Shown: positions 35,618 through 43,717 of the stretch, in pieces
How positions within the stretch are numbered: the stretch's first letter is position 1
Layout of the letters: the number at the start of each line of letters is the position of its first letter
Origin: CAIYOL01 sp964494805
Lineage (GTDB): Bacteria > Planctomycetota > Phycisphaerae > Sedimentisphaerales > Anaerobacaceae
Reading direction: 5' to 3'
Length of the DNA stretch: 64,000 bases
Assembly: GCA_964494805.1 (NCBI GenBank)
Contig: CAZBST010000002.1
Span: 248,001 to 312,000, forward strand
The notes under the pieces: generated by a model
Seen by the model: the letters and a program-made list of their open reading frames with translations, nothing else
Databases searched by the model: none
What the model was told of the DNA's origin: nothing
Translations under genes and position numbers: made by a program

Positions 35618-37342
35618 TTACATTTCCTCCAACTTCAGCTCAGATAGGCCGTAATCCTTCTTAATCTGTTTAGTCTTCTCACGACTCAATTTCAACAGCA
35701 TTTCATAGTTATGTGTAATTTTACTATGGCCATCTACGACAGCTAACCTTTCGGTACAACTGTAGCAGGGGTCGACTGCAGCGAGTGTAATTGTAACATC
35801 AGCAATATGTCCGCCAAGACACGAGGCCTTGAAAGAGGGCACATTGACATAGCTTGGGGCTCTGATTTTATGGCGGACCGGTCTATTGCCGCCGTCGCTG
35901 CGGACATAATGGAATGTCTCGCCCCTCGGAGCTTCGGCATGACCGCATCCTTCACCCGGCGGGATTTCCTTTACTTCAAGTTCAATCGGGCCGTCGGGCA
36001 GTCTCCTCAAGGCTTCCCTGATCATCTTAATGGATTCAAAGACTTCCAGAAGACGTACAACTGCTTTTGCGAAAACGTCTCCTTCAGGCTGAGTAATAAC
36101 ATTCCATTCCAAATCTCCGTATGCCGCATAAGGGTCATCGCGCCTTACATCAATTGCAACTCCGCTGCCTCTGGCTGTTGGGCCTGTTACTGCGTATTTT
36201 ATGGCGTCACTTTTGCTTAATACACCTACGCCTTTAAGCCGAGCATGCAAAATCGGGTCATCAAGCACCGCCTTAGTAAGCATCTCCATCTTCTTCTCGA
36301 TTTTATCCAGCTCTTTCAGTATCTTTGGCTTAAGCTCGTTAGGGACGTCCTCACGGCAGCCACCGACCTTGACGTTTCCGTAATTGTTCCTGTTGCCGGT
36401 AATCTCTTCAAGCAAGTCCAGTACCGGCTCACGATATTTCCACGCCCACATAAAAACGGTGTCGTAGCCGATAAAGTGTCCCGCCAGACCTACCCACAAG
36501 ATATGGCTGTGAATACGTTCGAGTTCGTTAATGATTACACGTATATACTGTGCCCGTTCAGGAGGTGTTACACCGGCAATCTCTTCGACGGCATTTATAT
36601 AAGCCAAAGGGTGAGAAGCCGAGCAAATTCCGCATACACGGGAAACTAAAAACGGAACCTGGTCAAATTGCAGAGTTTCGCTAAGCTTCTCTATACCGCG
36701 ATGGTTATAAGATATTCTAACATCTATATCAGTTACTATCTCACCATCGACAGTAAGCTGGTAAAATTCCATTTCTTCCTGCAATGGATGAAATGGACCG
36801 ACCGGGAGAATGGGTTTTGCCAGTGAGACGGTTCGCCGAGCCGGCGATTGTGACTGGATGGTTGGACGATTGGACGTTTCGCCGCTCCACCCTGTTACCT
36901 TTATGCCATCGCACTGTTTCCTTTCTGGGTAAACACCCTCGGGCCAATCATCAGCCAGAATTAACCGCCGCATATTAGGATGGTTCTTAAAATCAATTCC
37001 TAATATGTCGTGTATCTCTCTTTCTATCCACTCTGCACCAGGCAAAAAGGGCGCAATAGATTCGATTGAGGGATTTTCACGGTCACGAATGAAAGCTTTT
37101 ACAGTAACGAAACAACCCAACTGGTCATATGCAAAATGATATAGAACTTCAAAGCAATCATCAGAATCAATGCTTGAAACAATCACGAACCTTAAAGGTA
37201 CATCCTCAAACAGGAATTTGCAGACGTCGTAGCTGTTTTCGGCCTCGCATAAAAGGTATATTCTATTATTCGGCTTTTGTTCTATGCCAATGAGTTTATC
37301 TTTTATTTCTGCCAGTTTGTTATTTAATTCTTCCTGGTTCAT
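35618..37342 (-). CDS. Group-4 [NiFe] hydrogenase large subunit, NuoC-NuoD-type fusion
   Basis: 574 residues. The N-terminus (about 20-140) is a NuoC/30-kDa domain (GAEWIEREIHDILGI); the rest is the NuoD-like catalytic domain. Both nickel-binding pairs are present: RVCGICSASH (C237, C240) and DPCYSCTER (C526, C529). That separates it from Nuo, Mbx and Fpo relatives, which lack them. A 42-residue tail after R532 is expected to be removed by HycI, as E. coli HycE is cut after DPCLSCTER. It should catalyse H2 formation or uptake at the cytoplasmic face. Confidence 0.92.
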   Translation of the reverse strand: MNQEELNNKLAEIKDKLIGIEQKPNNRIYLLCEAENSYDVCKFLFEDVPLRFVIVSSIDSDDCFEVLYHFAYDQLGCFVTVKAFIRDRENPSIESIAPFLPGAEWIEREIHDILGIDFKNHPNMRRLILADDWPEGVYPERKQCDGIKVTGWSGETSNRPTIQSQSPARRTVSLAKPILPVGPFHPLQEEMEFYQLTVDGEIVTDIDVRISYNHRGIEKLSETLQFDQVPFLVSRVCGICSASHPLAYINAVEEIAGVTPPERAQYIRVIINELERIHSHILWVGLAGHFIGYDTVFMWAWKYREPVLDLLEEITGNRNNYGNVKVGGCREDVPNELKPKILKELDKIEKKMEMLTKAVLDDPILHARLKGVGVLSKSDAIKYAVTGPTARGSGVAIDVRRDDPYAAYGDLEWNVITQPEGDVFAKAVVRLLEVFESIKMIREALRRLPDGPIELEVKEIPPGEGCGHAEAPRGETFHYVRSDGGNRPVRHKIRAPSYVNVPSFKASCLGGHIADVTITLAAVDPCYSCTERLAVVDGHSKITHNYEMLLKLSREKTKQIKKDYGLSELKLEEM

Positions 37343-37353
37343 ACTACACCCTG

Positions 37354-37785
37354 TTATAAAATCGACAATGCTTTTACCACGCCTGATATCATAGCTTCCG
37401 GCTTGGGCGGACAGCCCGGAACATAAGCAATAATCGCATTGGGGTCAACTTCTTTGATTATTTTATCTACCGGCCCGACCACATGATAAGCGCCTCTGAA
37501 TATCCCTGTATGGCAGGCGCAGGCACCTATGCAGAAAACAACACAGGGCTTGGGTGTTTGACGATAGATTTCTCGCAATCGTGGGGCCGCCTGAGCAGTT
37601 ACCACGCCGGTTACCAGCAGCGCGTCAGCGTGCCGGGGGGAACCAACCAGCTTTATGCCCAATCTTTCGACGTCATACTTTGGTGTCAGTAGATTAACTA
37701 TCTCTATATCACAGTTATTACACGCACCGGTATTAACGTGAAATACCCACGGCGATTTTTTTAATGACCATATTTTCCAACTCAT
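37354..37785 (-). CDS. Group-4 hydrogenase small subunit (NuoB-like)
   Basis: 143 residues. The four cysteines for the proximal 4Fe-4S cluster are visible: NTGACNNCDIE (C22, C25), IGACACHTGIF and VPGCPPKPE. Passes electrons to the NiFe site. 11 bp separate it from the large subunit gene and 9 bp from the membrane anchor. Confidence 0.92.
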   Translation of the reverse strand: MSWKIWSLKKSPWVFHVNTGACNNCDIEIVNLLTPKYDVERLGIKLVGSPRHADALLVTGVVTAQAAPRLREIYRQTPKPCVVFCIGACACHTGIFRGAYHVVGPVDKIIKEVDPNAIIAYVPGCPPKPEAMISGVVKALSIL

Positions 37786-37794
37786 AAATTTACC

Positions 37795-38898
37795 TTACAA
37801 CCAGTTGATGCCATAAGCATTGCCTATTAAAGCCAAAATAATAGCAACAGCCAAAGCAATACCACAGTAAAACCAGAAAAATTTCATCGCCTGGTCAATC
37901 CGCACACGCGGATTGGTGTTCTTTATCAGAATAATCAAAACCACTATTAATACATATTTGCCGAGTCCTGCTAATATACAGGCGGCAATTAGACTCAGTA
38001 AAAATAATATATCTATATACTTGCTAAATCTTGCTAGCCACCAAGTGATGAGAAAAACAATCAAAACTATCACACCCACAGGCAAGTTGCCGACAGGCGT
38101 GTCGACAGGCAACGGCGTTGCAAGACCTGATAAAAAGTCTGCCCCAATACCTCCGAGGAACACCATTACCAAGAACAGAGGCAGCACCACAAGCATCATT
38201 GCCTGAACAACTTTCCAGATGGCAAGCAAAGCACCTGAATATTCCATCAGAACGCCGCTGCCAAGCTCGGTCTCTGCTTCAGCAATATCGAATGGAACAA
38301 ACCCGAGTTTTGCCTGGATACATAACAAGGCGACCAAAAACGCAAGCATTCCAGATATACTAAAAACGGGTGTTTGTTGTGCAATTGCAGCCAAACTGAG
38401 ACTTCCACCGGTTTTTATAATCACCACGATAAAAGCCAGCACTAACGGCAGCTCATAACTCATAATAAGTTTCATTTCCCTGCCCGTGCCGACTGCCGCG
38501 TGAGGACTGGCGCTGGCACTGCTGCCGAAAATCAGCGCTAAAGACGGCAGAGTCATCAAATAAATCGCTACGATAATGTCGCCAACAAAGGCCGTTTGGT
38601 CGAGGGTTATCCGCCAGAGTATTATCGAAAGCGACAATATCCCAGCCAGACCGACAAGCGGCGCTGCCATAAAGACTGTCTGCTGGGCCTCCTGAGGGAT
38701 AAGCGTCTCCTTGCCCGTAAGTTTAATAACATCATAAAATGGTTGAAGAAAAGGCGGACCAACACGCCACTGCACAAGGGCACTGACCTTACGAACTATC
38801 CACGACGCAATCAAGCCGAGACAGGCAGTAAATAAAAAGCCCGGAAAAATCAAAATCCAGAACAAAAGCAGGAACAAACTCTGTGATGTCTCAGTCAT
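37795..38898 (-). CDS. NuoH/HycD/MbhM-like membrane anchor subunit
   Basis: 367 residues, about nine helices, with RVGPPFLQPFYDVIKL (about 45-60) and EAETELGSGVLMEYSG (about 206-221), the conserved NuoH loops. Couples the hydrogenase catalytic module to the membrane ion-translocating part. It overlaps the upstream ferredoxin gene by 4 bp. Confidence 0.92.
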   Translation of the reverse strand: MTETSQSLFLLLFWILIFPGFLFTACLGLIASWIVRKVSALVQWRVGPPFLQPFYDVIKLTGKETLIPQEAQQTVFMAAPLVGLAGILSLSIILWRITLDQTAFVGDIIVAIYLMTLPSLALIFGSSASASPHAAVGTGREMKLIMSYELPLVLAFIVVIIKTGGSLSLAAIAQQTPVFSISGMLAFLVALLCIQAKLGFVPFDIAEAETELGSGVLMEYSGALLAIWKVVQAMMLVVLPLFLVMVFLGGIGADFLSGLATPLPVDTPVGNLPVGVIVLIVFLITWWLARFSKYIDILFLLSLIAACILAGLGKYVLIVVLIILIKNTNPRVRIDQAMKFFWFYCGIALAVAIILALIGNAYGINWL

Positions 38899-39431
38899 TT
38901 ATTTGCCTTTTCCTTTTTTTCTTCTCTCAAAAATGGTTCCCATAGCTGGCCGCCAGCTACTTTGACAACAATACCGTCAAAAACCTCTACCAAATCACTT
39001 TCTTTTGACAAATCTACCTCTCTGTAATCTATACTTTTGTCCGTGCAGGTTGTAACACATAACGGCTTTTCGCCTTTTTTTAATCTGCCTTTGGACAGGT
39101 CACAAACACTGGACGGATACGGTATCAAATCTGTATATATTGTCCCAAATGGGCAGGCCATTGCACAACTGCCGCAGCCGGTGCACAACATATTTGCCCG
39201 TTTGAGAACGCCGGCATCGTTATTTTTGCTCGGTATTTTCTCCAACGCGCCCTGGGGACAGGCATTGATACACGGTGCCTCTTCACACCTGCGACATATA
39301 AGAGCGAAACGAATCATCTCCAGCAGCGAATCGATGCCTTTGTTCTCAGGGTGATGCTTATATGAACACCGAACGCCTGACTGTCCCTGGGTTGTGCATT
39401 TTGCCAAATCGATTATTAACTTTGCAGCCAT
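38895..39431 (-). CDS. HycB/DmsB-like 4Fe-4S ferredoxin
   Basis: 178 residues from ATG 39431, preceded by AAGG; an upstream in-frame ATG overlaps the previous gene. Several cysteine motifs: CTTQ...RC near the start, CRRCEEAPCINACP, CTGCGSCAMACPFG and a C-terminal CVTTC, giving up to four 4Fe-4S clusters as in HycB/HydN. It probably links the diaphorase arm (next two genes upstream) to the hydrogenase. Confidence 0.85.
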   Translation of the reverse strand: MAAKLIIDLAKCTTQGQSGVRCSYKHHPENKGIDSLLEMIRFALICRRCEEAPCINACPQGALEKIPSKNNDAGVLKRANMLCTGCGSCAMACPFGTIYTDLIPYPSSVCDLSKGRLKKGEKPLCVTTCTDKSIDYREVDLSKESDLVEVFDGIVVKVAGGQLWEPFLREEKKEKANK

Positions 39432-39450
39432 ACCAAACCTTATTTCGCAC

Positions 39451-40272
39451 TTAATCAAAAATACCAGGATATTTTTCTACCTGCCCGTAGGTTAAAACGG
39501 GACCATCCTTACAGACATAGAACTTACCAATCATACAATGGCCACATTTGCCTACGCCGCAGCTCATATTTTTTTCCATCGAAAGATAGATGTCCTTGGG
39601 TGCAAACCCGAACTCCAGCAATTTCATAGTGGCGAACTTCATCATAATCGGCGGGCCGCAGACTACCCCAACGGCATTTTTAACATCTACATCCTTGGCT
39701 GACAGAATAGTGGTTACCACACCAACATTGTCTTTCCACTGGCCGTTTGCCTTATCGACGGTAAGCTTCATATCCACACCGGCAATCTTTTGCCAGGGGC
39801 CAAAAAGGGTTTTCTTATAGATAAAATCGTCGGGTGTTCTGGCTCCGAATCGACAAACTACGGATTTGAAGTCTTTTATCCTGTCGACCAGCGTCAAAAA
39901 CAAAGACCTGATTGGCGCCAGACCTACGCCGCCGCCGACAATGTAAACCTGTTTCCCAACAAAATCGTCGACGGGATAACCGTGGCCAAATGGTCCACGA
40001 ATACCGATTTCTTGTCCTTTTTTGCACTCGTGTAACAGATTCGTTACCCGACCAGCCTTCATAATGGTAATTTCCATTTTTTTCGTCTCAGCCGGTGATG
40101 ATGAAGGGGTAAATGGTGCCTCACCAATGCCCGGCAGAGTCAGCTCTACGAACTGGCCGGTCTGGAACTTAAATTCTTCTTCCGGCACAACGATGAAGCT
40201 TTTTATCGTCGGGGATTCATCTATAATGTCGACGATTTTACCACTTATAGGCTGGTATAGATTCTGGTTCAT
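39451..40272 (-). CDS. FAD/NAD(P)- and [2Fe-2S]-binding reductase subunit (HydG / sulfhydrogenase gamma-like)
   Basis: 273 residues. An FAD-binding beta-barrel (about 8-100), NAD(P)-binding motif VYIVGGGVGLAPIRSLF (about 110-126), CGPPIMM, and a C-terminal PyrK-type [2Fe-2S] site, MSCGVGKCGHCMIGKFYVC. This is the diaphorase subunit of archaeal sulfhydrogenases and of anaerobic sulfite reductase (AsrB). Overlaps its partner at 40269. It would let the complex exchange electrons with NAD(P)H. Confidence 0.87.
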   Translation of the reverse strand: MNQNLYQPISGKIVDIIDESPTIKSFIVVPEEEFKFQTGQFVELTLPGIGEAPFTPSSSPAETKKMEITIMKAGRVTNLLHECKKGQEIGIRGPFGHGYPVDDFVGKQVYIVGGGVGLAPIRSLFLTLVDRIKDFKSVVCRFGARTPDDFIYKKTLFGPWQKIAGVDMKLTVDKANGQWKDNVGVVTTILSAKDVDVKNAVGVVCGPPIMMKFATMKLLEFGFAPKDIYLSMEKNMSCGVGKCGHCMIGKFYVCKDGPVLTYGQVEKYPGIFD

Positions 40273-41318
40273 TTCGCAACTTTAGCTTTCGGTCTGTTCT
40301 TCAATTCCTCATTAAGTTTTTTCAATACTACCCGGATGTCCATTTTATGCGAATCGGCGTCAATACATCTGCCGCATCCGACGCACATATCAATTCCATA
40401 TCTGTCGAAGAAGTAAGAAAACTTATGCATTAACCGGTGTTTAATCCTGTCGCCGAGGACTTTACGGGGATTTGCGCCGCCGGCCACTTTGGCGTAAGCA
40501 AGCCGCATACAGCTGTCCCACATCTTCATTTTGCTAAAATAATCTTTCTGCTTTGTGTCGTAAAGATAAAAACAATGGCAGGTAGGACAGACCCGTGTGC
40601 AAGCCTGACACTCGACACACTTTTGTGATTCAATATCGAATACATCGGAGTCCCCGCTTTTCTCCATAATTTCGTTGACGGGGCCGTCAAGTTTGTATTC
40701 AGCATTGTTTTCTTCAAGCTGCTTCTGGGTTCGTGTCCGGACTGCATCCCTTTCCGCCAATGCTTTAGAAGGAATCTCAGTAAAGATGTCCTTGTGCTTT
40801 TGCAGAAACTCTTTGCCCCTGTCCGAGCCGGCTTCGACAATGAAGCCGTTCTCGACCTTTGCAAGGTTCAAATCAAAACCCCTCTCGGCATAACTTTGGC
40901 CGCCAAAGAGGGTGCAGCAGCAACTGCCGCGAGGCTCAAAACAATCAGAGGAGATAATAAACATTTTTTTCCGCCGAGCGACATAAAACGGGTCTTCAAA
41001 TTCATCTTCTAAAAAGACCTTGTCTAAAATTTCAATCGAGCGCAAATCGCAGTCCTTAAGCCCGAATACAGCGAATGGTTTTATCTCCTCCGGTTCAAGC
41101 AGTTCAGGGAAGATTGCAGCAAGCTCACACAGTGGAAACAAAAATTCTTTTACCGGCATACACGCGCGAATGTTATTAAACTCCACCTCCTTATCGGAGG
41201 AAGGGTCGTATTTAATGTATATGTAATACTCGCCGCTTTTTCGAGGAACATAGAGTTCCATTTGTTCTGAAACAGCATCTAAAAACGGCTTTAATTCACT
41301 TATAAAAACAGTTTCCAT
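40269..41318 (-). CDS. 4Fe-4S protein, HydB / AsrA-like (sulfhydrogenase beta)
   Basis: 349 residues. The N-terminal region (FAVFGLKDCDLRSIEILDKVF, GSCCCTLFG) and two C-terminal clusters, CVECQACTRVCPTCHC and CVGCGRCID, match the beta subunit of sulfhydrogenase and AsrA. Its normal partner is the HydG-like gene next to it. Good ribosome site AGGTGAG. First structural gene after rex. Confidence 0.87.
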   Translation of the reverse strand: METVFISELKPFLDAVSEQMELYVPRKSGEYYIYIKYDPSSDKEVEFNNIRACMPVKEFLFPLCELAAIFPELLEPEEIKPFAVFGLKDCDLRSIEILDKVFLEDEFEDPFYVARRKKMFIISSDCFEPRGSCCCTLFGGQSYAERGFDLNLAKVENGFIVEAGSDRGKEFLQKHKDIFTEIPSKALAERDAVRTRTQKQLEENNAEYKLDGPVNEIMEKSGDSDVFDIESQKCVECQACTRVCPTCHCFYLYDTKQKDYFSKMKMWDSCMRLAYAKVAGGANPRKVLGDRIKHRLMHKFSYFFDRYGIDMCVGCGRCIDADSHKMDIRVVLKKLNEELKNRPKAKVAK

Positions 41319-41342
41319 TTTGTCTCACCTGTGTTTAACAGC

Positions 41343-41966
41343 TCAACTCGCCGGCATATAGTAGGGCAGGCGCGCGAGGTCCATTGCAATATCAATAGTT
41401 ATCACTTTGACTTTCCTAGGCACCTTGACATAACACGGCGAAAAATTCAGAATACCTTTCGTTCCCGCCTTTACCAGCGCATCCGTCGTTTCCTGGGCTG
41501 CGTCTCGTGGAACAGTGATAATCCCAATATCTATTTTTCTTCTTTTCAGCGTCCGAATATTTGAAGCATCTTCAATCGGTATATTATTTACTTTTTTGCC
41601 AATTTTTTTGGAATCAACATCAAAGGCGACAGCAATATCAAAACCGTATATTCTAAAACCCTGATACGCCAGAACCACCGAACCCAGATTACCAACACCT
41701 ACTAAAGCTGCTTTGTGAACAACATCAAGTCTGAGGATTCTCCTGATCTGCTTTGCAAGATTTTCAACTTTATAGCCGACCCCAGGCGTGCCGAAGCCGC
41801 CGAAGTAGGAAAAGTCTTTTCTTATCTGCGGAGGGTTAACACCCAGTAAATCCGCTAAGTCCTGGCTGGATACGCTTTGTCGTCCTACTTCCGATAAAAA
41901 CTGCAGACCTCTCAGGTAAACCGGCAACCGCCGGACAGTCTCATCTGAAATTTTATGGTATCTCAT
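41343..41966 (-). CDS. rex: Redox-sensing transcriptional repressor Rex
   Basis: 207 residues from ATG 41966 (MRYHKISDETVRRLPVYLRGL matches the usual Rex N-terminus; a TTG 18 bp upstream is also open). The winged helix (SSQDLADLLGVNPPQIRKDFSYFGGFGTPGVGY) and the Rossmann motif VGVGNLGSVV are clear. Rex leaves DNA when NADH rises, inducing fermentative and H2-producing genes. As the first gene of the operon it probably regulates the hydrogenase and itself; no perfect Rex palindrome is seen just upstream. Confidence 0.93.
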   Translation of the reverse strand: MRYHKISDETVRRLPVYLRGLQFLSEVGRQSVSSQDLADLLGVNPPQIRKDFSYFGGFGTPGVGYKVENLAKQIRRILRLDVVHKAALVGVGNLGSVVLAYQGFRIYGFDIAVAFDVDSKKIGKKVNNIPIEDASNIRTLKRRKIDIGIITVPRDAAQETTDALVKAGTKGILNFSPCYVKVPRKVKVITIDIAMDLARLPYYMPAS

Positions 41967-42204
41967 AGTACGGTCATTATCCAATACTTGAGTTCACATT
42001 CACATAGATTAAATTACGGTCATAGTTTAGGGATGTTCGCTACGCTTGTCAAGAAGATTTATATTATTTTCGGATTAGCCAAGGAACATCGTATTCTCTT
42101 GAGGAAGATTTTGTATCGGCAAGTAAGGCACTGCAAAAGGTCATAGTAAAAACCCGTGACAATTGACACTTTTTTGACACCGAAGGGCACTTTGGGGGCT
42201 CAAC

Positions 42205-42238
42205 ACAAAAGGCCAGTAAACATAATTGTCTACCGGCC
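42205..42238 (-). terminator. Probable original terminator of tRNA-Asp, now displaced
   Basis: On the minus strand GGCCGGTA (42238-42231) pairs with TACTGGCC (42218-42211) with one mismatch, followed by TTTTGTG. It begins 12 bp beyond the left copy of the tRNA-Asp 3' end (42251-42297). Before insertion of the element it would lie immediately downstream of tRNA-Asp. Confidence 0.6.
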
Positions 42239-42250
42239 AATCACTTAAAA

Positions 42251-42297
42251 AACGAGGCCGAAGGGGCTCGAACCCTCAACCTTCGGATCGACAGTCC
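42251..42297. repeat. attL: duplicated 3' end of tRNA-Asp
   Basis: 47 bases identical to 52681-52727. It contains the T arm and part of the anticodon arm of tRNA-Asp but no 5' half, so it is not a working tRNA. Upstream flank (to 41967) is the rex leader; I see no gene there. Confidence 0.93.
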
Positions 42298-42324
42298 AAA
42301 AACACTCAAAAAGAGAGTTCTTGT

Positions 42325-42368
42325 AAGTCTTTAACAAAAAGTCATTTATGTTTGTCACATAAAGACTT
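42325..42368. repeat. Inverted repeat inside the left end of the element
   Basis: AAGTCTTTA (42325-42333) and TAAAGACTT (42360-42368), 9-bp perfect arms with a 26-bp loop, 28 bp inside attL. Could be an operator or recombination accessory site. Confidence 0.4.
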
Positions 42369-42433
42369 ATCACGCTACATAAAAAATCAAACGAATAACA
42401 GACGAGCGCCGAATGTGCACCCAAAGTACATAC

Positions 42434-42457
42434 TTGGCACGCAGTTTGGCGCGCGCC
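42434..42457. repeat. Candidate integrase arm-type site, left
   Basis: Two direct units TTGGCACGC (42434-42442) and TTGGCGCGC (42446-42454), 137 bp inside attL. A matching pair is at 52593-52615 near attR in the same orientation. Confidence 0.4.
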
Positions 42458-42499
42458 TACTGATAAGGCCGGTCCAGAAATTTAAGGTAGGGATACTAA

Positions 42500-43258
42500 A
42501 TGTCTGAAAACGAACACAAAATAAAAAAACTGTTAAAGGCCTTTTCTCAAAGACCAATCGCATATCAAAAAATATATGCTCAACTCACAGGGAGCGTGAC
42601 AGCCGGGCTGTTGTTATCTCAGATTACTTATTGGTGGTATGGACCTGCAGAAGAACGAGAATTTTATAAAACCGATAATGAGCTGATTGATGAATTGGCT
42701 CTGGGAATGAGAGAGTTAAGAAATGCCAAAGCTAAGCTAAAAAAGCTGAAAATCATCGGTACCGTTCGAAAAGGTGTTCCATGTAAAACTTTTTATAAAC
42801 TAAACGAATCTGAATTATTGGCTCAAATTTCCAGTTTGGCCGAAAAGGCCAAACTGGTTAAGCTGAAAGAGCCAAACTTGAATGGCCTAAAGGGACCGAC
42901 TACTACAAAGACTAACCCCATAGATTACACAGAGACTACAAAACCAATTGAAATTTCTGCTCAAGAGAGGTTAGAGTTGGATTTGAAAATAGCGGAAGGA
43001 AAAAATTTCTTGATAAAGCAGCTCACAGAAACATTGCACCCAAACAGCCGGGAGGCGAAAACTTTCGCTCGGATCGTAAGATATTTGGTCGAGCAATGTC
43101 AGGCCTGCCGGCTGCCTGTTTCGATTTTCAAAGATGCTGCCAAATGGGCTTGGCAGGCAGCACATTCAAATGCTACAAACAAAAAAGGTCTGTTCGTGGC
43201 AAAAATAAAACAGAAGACAGGGTTCAAAGCCCAAAAACAAATTTTGAAAAGTGTCTGA
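42500..43258 (+). CDS. Phage-type replication initiator / replisome organiser-like protein
   Basis: 252 residues. The N-terminal winged-helix region has LTGSVTAGLLLSQITYWW, FYKTDNELIDEL and LRNAKAKLKKLKIIG, a pattern typical of phage replisome organisers that recognise an origin and load a helicase. The middle (about 110-165) is a flexible linker; the C-terminal part is helical (about 170-252). First gene inside the left end of the element. Preceded by GGTAGGGAT. Family call is moderate; exact role is inferred. Confidence 0.65.
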   Translation: MSENEHKIKKLLKAFSQRPIAYQKIYAQLTGSVTAGLLLSQITYWWYGPAEEREFYKTDNELIDELALGMRELRNAKAKLKKLKIIGTVRKGVPCKTFYKLNESELLAQISSLAEKAKLVKLKEPNLNGLKGPTTTKTNPIDYTETTKPIEISAQERLELDLKIAEGKNFLIKQLTETLHPNSREAKTFARIVRYLVEQCQACRLPVSIFKDAAKWAWQAAHSNATNKKGLFVAKIKQKTGFKAQKQILKSV

Positions 43259-43339
43259 GTAATAAGGGAACTATCAGGTTAACCGCCTAAAAAATATGAA
43301 ATCCATGAAATCAAATCTGTATAGAATCGATGAACATGA

Positions 43340-43398
43340 CCGGGGTTTGTCTATCCGTAAGGCCGACAGCGCCCTCGTGGAGCGTCATAAAACCCCGG
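43340..43398 (+). promoter_or_regulatory. Structured leader upstream of the small ORF at 43421
   Basis: CCGGGGTTT (43340-43348) pairs with AAACCCCGG (43390-43398), enclosing 41 nt that include GACAGCGCC...GGAGCGTC with further pairing potential. A ribosome site (AAGGAG) follows before ATG 43421. It could be a 5'-UTR structure, small RNA or attenuator. Confidence 0.45.
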
Positions 43399-43420
43399 CC
43401 ACTTTTATAAGGAGACTATT

Positions 43421-43717
43421 ATGAAATCCGCAAAAAAACAATTTAAGAAAGAGAGTCCAGGTCGGTTGATGTTAATCGATATGATGAATGAGGCTACACT
43501 CCAAGCCAGAGCAATGACTTTGGCCTGCCTTAAAATCGCATCACTTCATAAGCGATTCAAAAATTTTCTCACAGAGCTGTTAGAAGAGAAAATAGACAAA
43601 ACTTTGAAGGAGGATGAACTGGATGCTGAGTGTGAACGTCTGCCGGCAGAAAAATGGCTCAAGTTTGCACAGGGTTTTAGTTTTGGTTGTGAGATAGGAG
43701 GTGGTAAAAATGATTAA
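43421..43717 (+). CDS. Small unknown element protein
   Basis: 98 residues, basic at the N-terminus and helical (MLIDMMNEATLQARAMTLACLKIASLHKRFKNFLTELL). No family recognised. Clear ribosome site ATAAGGAGACT. It overlaps the start of the recombinase by 8 bp, so the two are translated together and it may be an accessory factor of the recombinase. Confidence 0.6.
   Translation: MKSAKKQFKKESPGRLMLIDMMNEATLQARAMTLACLKIASLHKRFKNFLTELLEEKIDKTLKEDELDAECERLPAEKWLKFAQGFSFGCEIGGGKND

Noticed and set aside
41993..42005. Two TGTGAA half-sites (minus strand) just before rex as a Rex operator
   Set aside because: They are direct, not inverted, repeats and lack the usual TTGTGAA-N4-TTCACAA symmetry; too weak to call.
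42251..42297. A second tRNA-Asp gene
   Set aside because: Only the 3' part is present; the 5' half including acceptor 5' strand and D arm is missing, as expected for an att duplication.
42226..42507. Plus-strand ORF spanning attL
   Set aside because: It crosses the tRNA-derived repeat, has no ribosome site and ends inside the next gene's start.
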